The position numbers and the translations under genes were made by a program. From Salinivirgaceae bacterium (GTDB lineage Bacteria; Bacteroidota; Bacteroidia; Bacteroidales; SZUA-534): a stretch of DNA of 64,000 bases. Location of the stretch: NCBI GenBank assembly GCA_017474765.1, contig JAFVGW010000004.1:1-64000 (forward strand), given 5' to 3'. The notes beneath the pieces were generated by a model, which saw only the letters and a program-made list of their open reading frames with translations, was not told the DNA's origin and ran no database searches. This document shows, piece after piece, positions 57,530 through 64,000 of the stretch (within the stretch, counting starts at the first letter, position 1; each line of letters begins with the position of its first letter).

Positions 57530-58093
57530 ATGGCAGATACTTCAGATTTGAGGAACGGCTTGTGCATCGAACTCGATGGCAAACTCTACACAGTTGTGAA
57601 TTTCCTTCACGTGAAACCAGGCAAAGGCCCTGCTTTCGTCCGCACCAAACTCAAGAACCTTGAGAACGGCAAAACTATCGAATACATCTTCCACGGCGAT
57701 GTCAAGATTAAGACGGTCCGCATCGAGCGCCGTCAGTATCAGTACCTTTACCGTGAGGGCGACAGTTTCGTGTTTATGAACACCGAGACTTACGACCAGA
57801 TTAACATCGAAGGTGATTTGATTGAGAACAACGACCTGATGAAGGAAGGTCAGTTGGTTGACATCACATTCCACGCTGAAACCGAGAAACCACTGCAAGC
57901 CGAAATGCCGCCATACGTTGAGTTGGAGGTAACTTACACTGAACCAGGTGTTAAGGGCGATACCGCCACCAACGCAATGAAGCCTGCAACTGTTGAGACT
58001 GGCGCAACTGTTATGGTTCCGCTCTTCATCAACGCTGGCGAACGCATCAAAGTTGATACCCGCGACCGCAGCTACGGCGAGCGTATTAAATAA
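57530..58093 (+). CDS. efp: Translation elongation factor P
   Basis: EF-P frees ribosomes stalled on polyproline stretches. The 187-residue protein has the three-domain EF-P shape. Its tip loop reads VKPGKGPAFVRTKLKNL with Lys32 as the position that is modified in many species; no modification enzyme is seen here. The C-terminal signature TVETGATVMVPLFINAGERIK and the ending DTRDRSYGERIK are diagnostic. It has its own promoter and terminator. Confidence 0.97.
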   Translation: MADTSDLRNGLCIELDGKLYTVVNFLHVKPGKGPAFVRTKLKNLENGKTIEYIFHGDVKIKTVRIERRQYQYLYREGDSFVFMNTETYDQINIEGDLIENNDLMKEGQLVDITFHAETEKPLQAEMPPYVELEVTYTEPGVKGDTATNAMKPATVETGATVMVPLFINAGERIKVDTRDRSYGERIK

Positions 58094-58114
58094 GGTGGTT
58101 TACAAGTAACTATA

Positions 58115-58146
58115 AAAACACCAGCGAAATCTGGTGTTTTTTTTTA
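58115..58146 (+). terminator. Intrinsic terminator of efp
   Basis: AAAACACCAG at 58115-58124 pairs perfectly with CTGGTGTTTT at 58131-58140 over a 6-base loop and continues into a T run. Confidence 0.92.
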
Positions 58147-58183
58147 CTTTAGCGGCACGTTTCATCCATAATATATTCGGTTT

Positions 58184-59416
58184 ATGCAAGAAAAAGCATC
58201 GCTTAACAGGCTTCAACTGAGTAACTTCAAACTCGATGCGCTTTTGCGTATTACGCTGGCAATCAACGAGAATATGCCAGTCGACAAACTGCTCGAGAAA
58301 TTCCAAAGCATTCTGTGTGACGATTTGAATATTGGTAAAGTGCTGATGTTCAGTTACAATCAGAAGTGGGAGCGCATTCTCATGGCAGGTGTGAAACGCT
58401 CTGTGGCCGACGGCATCCGTGTTGAGAACGACTTGCAGTACTATAAGCAGATTACCAATCTCACTGCCACGCTCAATCAGAATCTGGCGCTGTTCGACAC
58501 CATAATCCCTGTCTATCACCACAATAAGCCCATTGCCTACGTTATCATTGGCGACACCGACGAGGAGCGCGCAGGCATGAGCCCGACCATCAAGCACCTT
58601 GATTTTATCCAGACTCTGGCCAATATTATTGTGGTGGCAATTGAAAACCGAAATCTTTTCAACGAGAACGTTCGGCAGGAGGCCATGAAGAAGGAGTTGG
58701 AACTGGCATCGCGCATGCAAACAATGCTGATTCCCAACCCGACAATGCTGCCCAACGACAACAAGTTGCACGTGTCGGCCTACTACTTGCCGCACTTCGA
58801 TGTTGGTGGCGATTATTACGATTGGATTCGACTGAGTAACAATGAGTTCTGCTTCTGCATTGCCGATGTGTCGGGAAAAGGTTTTTCGGCCGCGCTGCTG
58901 ATGTCGAACTTCCAGGCCAACCTGCGGGCGCTGGCTGGCACGGGCGTGTCGCTTACCGACATCGTCAACAAACTGAACACCAAAGTGATAGAGAATGTGA
59001 ATGGCGAAAAGTTCATCACTCTCTTCATCGCTTTCTACAATACTGAAACTCGCAAACTCACCTACGTGAACGCTGGTCACAACCCACCGCTGCTGTTCAA
59101 CGCAAAGAGTGGTGTGGTGACGCAACTCACGCAAGGCTGCATGGGCGTCGGCATGCTCGATTCGATACCGAAAATCAATATCGGTGAGGAAGTTGTGCCT
59201 AACGGCAGCAAACTTATCTGCTTCACCGACGGCATTGTCGAACTTGAAAATGTTTCGCATCAAGCCTTTGGTACTGAGCCAATTGAGTTCGCCATGCAGC
59301 AGGGAAAATCCATTGCCGACGACATCGACGGCATCATTGAGTCGCTCTACGAGCACAAAGGTGCCGAAAACGACTTTTTCGATGACATCACCATGCTGGG
59401 CATCGAGTTTAAATAA
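58184..59416 (+). CDS. GAF-domain SpoIIE-type (PP2C) serine phosphatase
   Basis: The 410-residue cytosolic protein has a GAF-like sensory domain (about 20-155), a linker helix ELELASRMQTMLIPNPTMLP and a PP2C/SpoIIE phosphatase domain (about 190-410). Metal ligands visible are Asp206 and Asp210 in DVGGDYYDW, Asp228 in CIADVSGKG, and the Asp in CFTDGIVELEN and DDITMLGIEF. Such proteins control anti-anti-sigma factors or other phospho-proteins in stress signalling. The HD hydrolase gene starts 30 bases downstream. Confidence 0.92.
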   Translation: MQEKASLNRLQLSNFKLDALLRITLAINENMPVDKLLEKFQSILCDDLNIGKVLMFSYNQKWERILMAGVKRSVADGIRVENDLQYYKQITNLTATLNQNLALFDTIIPVYHHNKPIAYVIIGDTDEERAGMSPTIKHLDFIQTLANIIVVAIENRNLFNENVRQEAMKKELELASRMQTMLIPNPTMLPNDNKLHVSAYYLPHFDVGGDYYDWIRLSNNEFCFCIADVSGKGFSAALLMSNFQANLRALAGTGVSLTDIVNKLNTKVIENVNGEKFITLFIAFYNTETRKLTYVNAGHNPPLLFNAKSGVVTQLTQGCMGVGMLDSIPKINIGEEVVPNGSKLICFTDGIVELENVSHQAFGTEPIEFAMQQGKSIADDIDGIIESLYEHKGAENDFFDDITMLGIEFK

Positions 59417-59446
59417 TTGATTGATAATAATGTAAGCCTTAGGCTG

Positions 59447-60703
59447 ATGAACAATAAAAACACAAAGACCAAAATCGTCAACGACCCTGTTTTGGGGCTT
59501 ATCGATTTTTCGTCGCCACTGATTCTGCAACTCATCGAACACCCGTGGCTGCAACGCTTGCGCCGCATCAAACAGTTGGGAATGAGCGACATGGTCTATC
59601 CTGGAGCGCAGCATACGCGCTTTTTGCACACCATTGGCGCCACGTCGCTGATGCAACTTGCTCTTGACACTCTGCGGCTCAAAGGCGCCGACATAACCGA
59701 CCATGAGCGCGAGAGCGCAATGATTGCCATATTGCTGCACGACATCGGCCACTGCCCGTTTTCGCATGCGCTCGAGCATCATATCGCCGACACCACTCAC
59801 GAGGATATCTCGCTGGTTTTCATGGACAAACTCAACCGCCAGTTCGATGGCGCGCTTAGCACGGCAATCGAGATTTTCACACATCAGTACCCCAAGCAGT
59901 ATCTGACAAAACTGGTGTCAGGCCAACTCGACGTTGATAGGCTCGACTACTTGCGTCGCGACAGTTTCTTCACAGGCGTTAGCGAGGGCATTGTCAGCAC
60001 CGACCGCATTATTAAAATGCTCGATGTGGTTGACGACCAACTTGTTGTGGAGAAAAAAGGCATCTATTCGATAGAGAAATTCCTTGTTGCCCGCCGCCTG
60101 ATGTATTGGCAGGTTTATCTGCACAAAACAGTGCATTCGGCTGAGCAACTGCTCATTAACATTCTGCGCCGAGCCAAGTGGCTGGTTGCGCAGGGCGAAA
60201 AAGTTGAGGCATCGTCGCCGCTGAAGTATTTCTTGACCAATCATGTGGTGTTAGATGACTTTAAATCAGATGCTAAGCGCGATAATGGACTCACAACACT
60301 CGAGAATTTCGCCATGCTCGACGACACCGACCTGATGGTGGCCGTGAAGGCGTGGACAACCCATCCCGACCGCGTGCTGAGCCGTCTGTGCTTGAATTTG
60401 GTGAACCGCCGTCTGCCCAAAACCATTGTGCAGGACCAGCCCGCCGACAACGGCATGGTCAGTCTGCTGACGCAAGGCGTGATGAAGAAATACAATCTCA
60501 CCGAAGATGAGGCTGGCTATTTTGTAAGTTCGGGTGTCATTGCCAACAAAGCCTACAGCCAGCGCCATGACCAAATATTTGTAAAGGAGAAAGATGGCAG
60601 TATCACTGAGATTGTCAACGAAGCCGATATGCTCAATATTCGCGCATTGTCAACCACGGTAAGCAAATACTACATATCGTGGCCAAAAGATATAAACGAT
60701 TAA
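59447..60703 (+). CDS. HD-domain phosphohydrolase (dGTPase/SAMHD1-like)
   Basis: I start it at the ATG at 59447 (418 residues). The family pattern is present: QHTRFLHTIGATSLM (His56, Arg58, His61), the HD motif LLHDIGHCPFSHALEH (His98/Asp99, His102) and VSGQLDVDRLDYLRRDSF with the third metal aspartate. Relatives hydrolyse dGTP or other nucleotides. It is probably in one transcript with the SpoIIE phosphatase upstream and the membrane protein downstream. Confidence 0.92.
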   Translation: MNNKNTKTKIVNDPVLGLIDFSSPLILQLIEHPWLQRLRRIKQLGMSDMVYPGAQHTRFLHTIGATSLMQLALDTLRLKGADITDHERESAMIAILLHDIGHCPFSHALEHHIADTTHEDISLVFMDKLNRQFDGALSTAIEIFTHQYPKQYLTKLVSGQLDVDRLDYLRRDSFFTGVSEGIVSTDRIIKMLDVVDDQLVVEKKGIYSIEKFLVARRLMYWQVYLHKTVHSAEQLLINILRRAKWLVAQGEKVEASSPLKYFLTNHVVLDDFKSDAKRDNGLTTLENFAMLDDTDLMVAVKAWTTHPDRVLSRLCLNLVNRRLPKTIVQDQPADNGMVSLLTQGVMKKYNLTEDEAGYFVSSGVIANKAYSQRHDQIFVKEKDGSITEIVNEADMLNIRALSTTVSKYYISWPKDIND

Positions 60704-60716
60704 GAAACAAGTGATT

Positions 60717-61187
60717 ATGGAAGCAAAAGAAATCAAAAAGATAGTAAGCTGGGCATTTGTCGGGCTTTCGGCTGTGTATGTGGCAGTTATGCTGATAATG
60801 TGCTCACAAGCCAACGCAACAGTGGGCAGCCTGTCGGGTGAGCCCGCGTTCAATGTGCTGAGCGCCATTCAAAAACCAATCGCCACCACCAATATTGTTT
60901 TCTTTGTGGTGCTTTTGAGTGTATCACTTTGGATGTACTGGCATAGCGGCAAAAAGGCGATAACCTATTTGCCTGTTGCCATTTTCACGGTTTTCACGCT
61001 CTTTTGCTACGTCGCGTTAAGCGGCTCGTTCTATAGCATTGGCGGCGGCAATCCAACACTCTCGGGTTCCTACTGGCTAATGTTTTTCATCGGTATTTTC
61101 TTTGTCGCTGGAGCGATAACCATAACAGTTATTTCGGGCATGGCCGTGCGGAATCTGCTGAAGCGGAACGATAAGGGCAAGGCGTAA
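60717..61187 (+). CDS. Membrane protein of unknown function, four spans
   Basis: I start at the ATG at 60717 (156 residues). It has four hydrophobic segments (IVSWAFVGLSAVYVAVMLIM; IATTNIVFFVVLLSVSLWMY; ITYLPVAIFTVFTLFCYVAL; YWLMFFIGIFFVAGAITITV) and ends with a basic tail. I do not recognise a family. It is 13 bases after the HD hydrolase gene and likely shares its transcript. Confidence 0.75.
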   Translation: MEAKEIKKIVSWAFVGLSAVYVAVMLIMCSQANATVGSLSGEPAFNVLSAIQKPIATTNIVFFVVLLSVSLWMYWHSGKKAITYLPVAIFTVFTLFCYVALSGSFYSIGGGNPTLSGSYWLMFFIGIFFVAGAITITVISGMAVRNLLKRNDKGKA

Positions 61188-61354
61188 TTTATATAGGCAT
61201 AAGTGATTGAAAAAATAACAATTAATAATTAACAATTAACAATGGGTGCAGACTTCGGGTTTAATCTGATAAAATCGGTTAGATACAAATAAAATCAGTT
61301 AAATCTGCGTCATCTGTGTTCAAACATAAAATCGAAATTCAAAAATCAAAAATA

Positions 61355-62317
61355 ATGAGAACATATCAATCAGTTTTCGACCTTCCGAAACTTGACGAGG
61401 CCTTGAAAATGGCCGCTGAAGTAAAGAAAAATCCCTTTGGATGGGAACATCTTGGCAAGCACAAAACCTGCCTGCTCATTTTCTTCAACAACAGTCTGCG
61501 CACACGCTTGAGCACGCAGAAAGCCGCCCGCAACCTGGGTATGGACGTTATTGTGCTCGATGTGAACCAGGGCGCTTGGAAACTTGAGACGGAGCGTGGC
61601 GTGGTGATGGACGGCGACAAGAGCGAGCACCTGCTCGAGGCCATTCCTGTGATGGCGCAGTATTGCGACATTCTGGGCGTGCGCTCGTTTGCCCGTTTCG
61701 AGAACCGCGAGGACGACTACACCGAAAAGATTCTGAATCAGTTTATTAAATATTCGGGCAAGCCTGTTTTCTCGATGGAGGCCGCAACCTGCCATCCGCT
61801 GCAGGCCTTTGCCGACCTAATCACCATTGAGGAGTATAAAAAGGTGAAACGCCCGAAGGTGGTGCTCACCTGGGCGCCGCATCCGCGCTCGCTGCCGCAG
61901 GCCGTGCCAAACTCGTTTGCCGATTTCATGAACGAGGCCGATGTCGATTTTGTCATCACACACCCCGAGGGCTACGAGTTGGATCCGAAGTTTGTGCGTG
62001 GCGCGCGTGTTGAGTATGACCAAAAGAAGGCTTTTGAAGGCGCCGACTTCATCTACGCCAAAAACTGGTCGTGCCCTGGCGTTACCTGCCCCGACAAGTA
62101 CGGCCAGATTCTGAGCAAGGATATGAGTTGGACCGTTGATACCGAGCACATGAGCTGGACCAACCAGGCCAAATTTATGCACTGCCTGCCCGTCCGCCGC
62201 AATATGATTGTCACCGACGACGTGATTGAAAGCCCCGACTCAATTGTGATTCCCGAGGCCGCCAACCGCGTGGTTTCAGCGCAAACGGTGCTGAAGATGA
62301 TGCTGGAATCAATGTAG
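61355..62317 (+). CDS. argF': N-succinyl/N-acetyl-ornithine carbamoyltransferase
   Basis: This 320-residue cytosolic enzyme carbamoylates an acylated ornithine in the Bacteroidota arginine pathway. I start it at the ATG at 61355, which aligns with my memory of the B. fragilis enzyme. It has the carbamoyl-phosphate site SLRTRLST (47-54, in place of STRT of usual enzymes), FSMEAATCHPLQAFADLITI, HPEGYELDPKF and HCLPVRRNMIV. The residue matching the specificity-setting Pro90 of B. fragilis (Glu92 in Xanthomonas) reads Ser90 here (DGDKSEHLLEA), so whether it prefers succinyl or acetyl is open. It stands alone; no other arg genes are seen. Confidence 0.9.
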   Translation: MRTYQSVFDLPKLDEALKMAAEVKKNPFGWEHLGKHKTCLLIFFNNSLRTRLSTQKAARNLGMDVIVLDVNQGAWKLETERGVVMDGDKSEHLLEAIPVMAQYCDILGVRSFARFENREDDYTEKILNQFIKYSGKPVFSMEAATCHPLQAFADLITIEEYKKVKRPKVVLTWAPHPRSLPQAVPNSFADFMNEADVDFVITHPEGYELDPKFVRGARVEYDQKKAFEGADFIYAKNWSCPGVTCPDKYGQILSKDMSWTVDTEHMSWTNQAKFMHCLPVRRNMIVTDDVIESPDSIVIPEAANRVVSAQTVLKMMLESM

Positions 62318-62407
62318 GAGTTAGGATTTAGGAATTAATATTTTGATTAGTAAATATTTATCAATTAATTAGTTGTTATAGAGAAAAAGAAAGATTTGAA
62401 TACATAT

Positions 62408-62432
62408 AATTAATGGACAATTTCCATTAATT
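62408..62432. promoter_or_regulatory. 25-bp perfect palindrome
   Basis: AATTAATGGA-CAATT-TCCATTAATT has 10-base arms and a 5-base centre. It lies 91 bases after the carbamoyltransferase gene and 158 bases before the small HTH gene, in AT-rich DNA. It could be an operator for a dimeric regulator. Confidence 0.6.
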
Positions 62433-62550
62433 CTCTGCTCACGAAACCGCCAATTTCAGATAGTGAGAATAAATGAGGAATTAGTCTGCGCTTTTATGGC
62501 GTGGGCTATTCGCGTTTATCTACTATCGGGGTTACTTGGCGGTACCTGTG

Positions 62551-62589
62551 GGCGGGGTAAACTTTTAACGGATAGTTTACGCCTTTTTT
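62551..62589 (+). terminator. Terminator-like hairpin abutting a start codon
   Basis: GGCG-ggg-TAAACT (62551-62563) pairs with AGTTTACGCC (62574-62583) apart from a 3-base bulge. Six or seven T follow, and the ATG of the HTH gene comes directly after them at 62590. The hairpin could attenuate or terminate transcripts entering this gene. Confidence 0.5.
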
Positions 62590-62799
62590 ATGGACATACA
62601 CATAGGACACCAAATTCAAGCCGACTTGAAGGCACAAGGCCGCAGCGTTACGTGGTTCAGTCGTCAACTGTGTTGCAGCCGCCAAAACTGCTACAAGATT
62701 TTCAACACACCTATTCCGCACGTGGCCACATTGTATGCGGCGCAGAAAGCGTTGGGGGTGGATTACATTTCGATACTTAAAGAGTCGATTGAAAAGTAA
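62590..62799 (+). CDS. Small helix-turn-helix protein
   Basis: The 69-residue protein reads like the short HTH proteins seen in Bacteroidota: IQADLKAQGRSVTWFSRQLC, then CSRQNCYKIFNTP with the recognition helix, and a C-terminal YISILKESIEK. It is likely a DNA-binding regulator. The start at 62590 lies directly behind a T-run. The palindrome at 62408 is a candidate binding site; this is inference. Confidence 0.75.
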   Translation: MDIHIGHQIQADLKAQGRSVTWFSRQLCCSRQNCYKIFNTPIPHVATLYAAQKALGVDYISILKESIEK

Positions 62800-63000
62800 T
62801 AGACTGTATATCATTGTTTTTAACAAGGTGCAAACAAAAGTGTCAACCAAATGGTTACAAAACCATAAACCAAAAGTGGATAGTAAGAAAAACAATTGAA
62901 TGGATATTAAAAGTAACATTGTCTCATAAGAAACAACATATATAGTTGTATTTAAGGCAAGACCTATTAAGCCGTAAGAGTAGGGTAAAAAATATTTGTT

Positions 63001-63636
63001 ATGTCATTTGATGCAAAAGAAATTAGAGAGTTAAAAAAAGGTCGTACACCAGAGCAAAAAAGAAACATTAGCTATATTTGTTATGAAACAGGATGTTTGG
63101 GAGCTAAGGTTAAAGATGATGAATACGATCAATTAGTAGCGCAAAAAATACAATCGATAGATTGGAAGCGTAAAGCCCTTAATAAAATTGGAATAGACGA
63201 AAGCCAAGTTAATGAAGTTGAGCCAATCCACTTGGAATCTTATTATTTTGACGAGAAAAATACTATTGCAAGGTTAGGTGCAGATAAAAAATGGAGAAGT
63301 TCACACTACCAGATTAGTTGGGTGTTTGCATCTGATACGCATATTTATATTTGGCAATATACTTTTTCTATGATTGATGATACCAAAAAGGAAAAAACAG
63401 AAGAGTATTTTTATAAGGATATTACGAATTTCTCAACCGCAAATGAAACTGTAGAAAAAGATATTTATGATATTAGTTGTACTGGCAAACAAAAATGGTC
63501 GCATAAAAATGTTGATTATAATGAATTTGCGGTAATTGTTCCTGGCGACAAATTCAGATGTGCCGTTGAAGACAATGAATATGTAGAAGCGTCAGTCCAA
63601 GGATTGAAAGCGAAACTTCGGGAGAAAAAATCATAA
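63001..63636 (+). CDS. Hypothetical protein, AT-rich
   Basis: I do not recognise this 211-residue protein. It starts with a charged segment (EIRELKKGRTPEQKRNISYI), has a hydrophilic middle and a beta-rich stretch (SSHYQISWVFASDTHIYIWQ), and ends basic (KAKLREKKS). There is no signal or span. Its strong AT content differs from the core genes and may mean horizontal gain. The gap upstream (62800-63000) shows nothing I can name. Confidence 0.7.
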   Translation: MSFDAKEIRELKKGRTPEQKRNISYICYETGCLGAKVKDDEYDQLVAQKIQSIDWKRKALNKIGIDESQVNEVEPIHLESYYFDEKNTIARLGADKKWRSSHYQISWVFASDTHIYIWQYTFSMIDDTKKEKTEEYFYKDITNFSTANETVEKDIYDISCTGKQKWSHKNVDYNEFAVIVPGDKFRCAVEDNEYVEASVQGLKAKLREKKS

Positions 63637-63669
63637 TTAAATACAAATACATTGTTGCTTGTTTCATAC

Positions 63670-64000
63670 ATGGCTTCGTCTATGTATGAAACTTTTAATA
63701 TGAATGAACCATCTCAATTTGAACAAGATATAGCGTTTGCTTATAGTACGCGTTATGATATTTATAGACCAGACATAACTTATTGGAACGCTGCGGTTAA
63801 ATGGCTTTCGATAGAATTATTTATAGTTATTATTACCGCTATTAGCACAGTTTCAATTAGATTATTTTTTGATATGGTATTATTGATATCAAACAGCATA
63901 TTGATATCTGAAGTCGTTTTGAATATATTTTTATTAAGATGGTTTTTGATAGACATTATAAAACTATATCAACATTATGCCCCTGATGATGTGCGCCGTA
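63670..64000 (+). CDS. Membrane protein, cut by the window end, possibly YidD-related
   Basis: The frame opens with ATG at 63670 and runs to the edge (110 codons seen). After a hydrophilic N-terminus (about 45 residues) come two hydrophobic segments (WLSIELFIVIITAISTVSI; VVLNIFLLRWFLIDII), then KLYQHYAPDDVRR. The last part resembles the opening of the YidD (PF01809) fold, where a conserved CxFxPTCSxY would follow outside the window. Typical YidD has about 75 residues, so this would be an N-terminally extended form. Confidence 0.5.
   Translation, partial: MASSMYETFNMNEPSQFEQDIAFAYSTRYDIYRPDITYWNAAVKWLSIELFIVIITAISTVSIRLFFDMVLLISNSILISEVVLNIFLLRWFLIDIIKLYQHYAPDDVRR

Noticed and set aside
58100..59884. 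A 594-codon open frame on the minus strand
   Set aside because: It is the antisense shadow of the SpoIIE phosphatase and HD hydrolase genes, both well supported.
62463..62780. A 105-codon frame overlapping the small HTH gene
   Set aside because: The HTH frame at 62590 has clear family features; the longer frame has an odd composition and overlaps it almost fully.

Overview
The window is a stretch of a Bacteroidota chromosome, most likely order Bacteroidales. The signs are an efp promoter that matches the Bacteroidota consensus (TTG, 19 bases, TAnnTTTG), an N-succinylornithine-type carbamoyltransferase, a very short ATP synthase epsilon subunit, an ATP synthase a subunit with a long secreted N-terminus, outer-membrane beta-barrels with carboxypeptidase-like N-terminal domains, two secreted C10 peptidases and a GH115 glycosidase. 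Most genes have fairly high GC. Some islands are clearly AT-rich (about 26.3-30.1 kb, 48.4-50.3 kb and 62.3-64 kb). I saw no rRNA, tRNA or CRISPR array.

Layout. 0.3-10.2 kb (minus strand): an F1Fo ATP synthase operon in the order atpB, secreted protein, atpE, atpF, atpH, atpA, atpG, nucleotide-sugar epimerase, polyprenyl synthase, atpD, two tiny membrane peptides, atpC. It is closed by a good terminator. 10.7-15 kb: an outer-membrane barrel protein and a fructuronate/mannonate reductase. 15-20.4 kb (minus): a 1595-residue C10 peptidase with leucine-rich repeats, translationally coupled to a small secreted protein. 20.5-26.2 kb: a decayed gene fragment, two tandem micropeptides, a serine hydrolase, a carboxypeptidase-domain protein and an ABC-2 exporter pair. 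26.3-30.1 kb (minus): a second C10 peptidase, with InlB-type repeats.

30.4-48.4 kb is a transport and signalling region: TolC, a LytTR regulator with a frameshifted LytS-type kinase, an outer-membrane barrel, a HlyD-type adaptor, a MacB-type ATPase, a frameshifted FtsX-type permease, a DUF4143 ATPase, an MG2-like secreted protein, and a sigma-54 response regulator with its kinase. 48.4-57.5 kb is mixed accessory DNA: a membrane-anchored unknown, a Bro-N protein, a second DUF4143 ATPase flanked by relics of its own 3' end, GH115, a broken ORF6N gene and a DUF4349 lipoprotein. 57.5-64 kb: efp, a SpoIIE-type phosphatase, an HD hydrolase, the carbamoyltransferase, a small HTH protein and AT-rich unknowns.

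Two regulatory architectures stand out. First, three promoters share one geometry: an array of TGTAAA/TTTACA half-sites centred 65 bp upstream of a sigma-54-like TGGCAC element. They lie before the micropeptide/serine-hydrolase locus, before tolC and before the adaptor gene. The sigma-54 enhancer-binding protein and kinase at 46.1-48.4 kb are the natural candidates to drive them. Together these genes could form a sigma-54-controlled envelope/export regulon that includes two basic peptides of 33 and 32 residues. Second, both DUF4143 ATPase genes are preceded by four-copy direct-repeat arrays with exactly the same 33-bp period, although the repeated sequences differ. The second of these genes also has copies of its 3' end on both sides.

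Two genes of the transport region (the LytS-type kinase and the FtsX-type permease) carry single frameshifts. These may be real decay or errors in the assembly.
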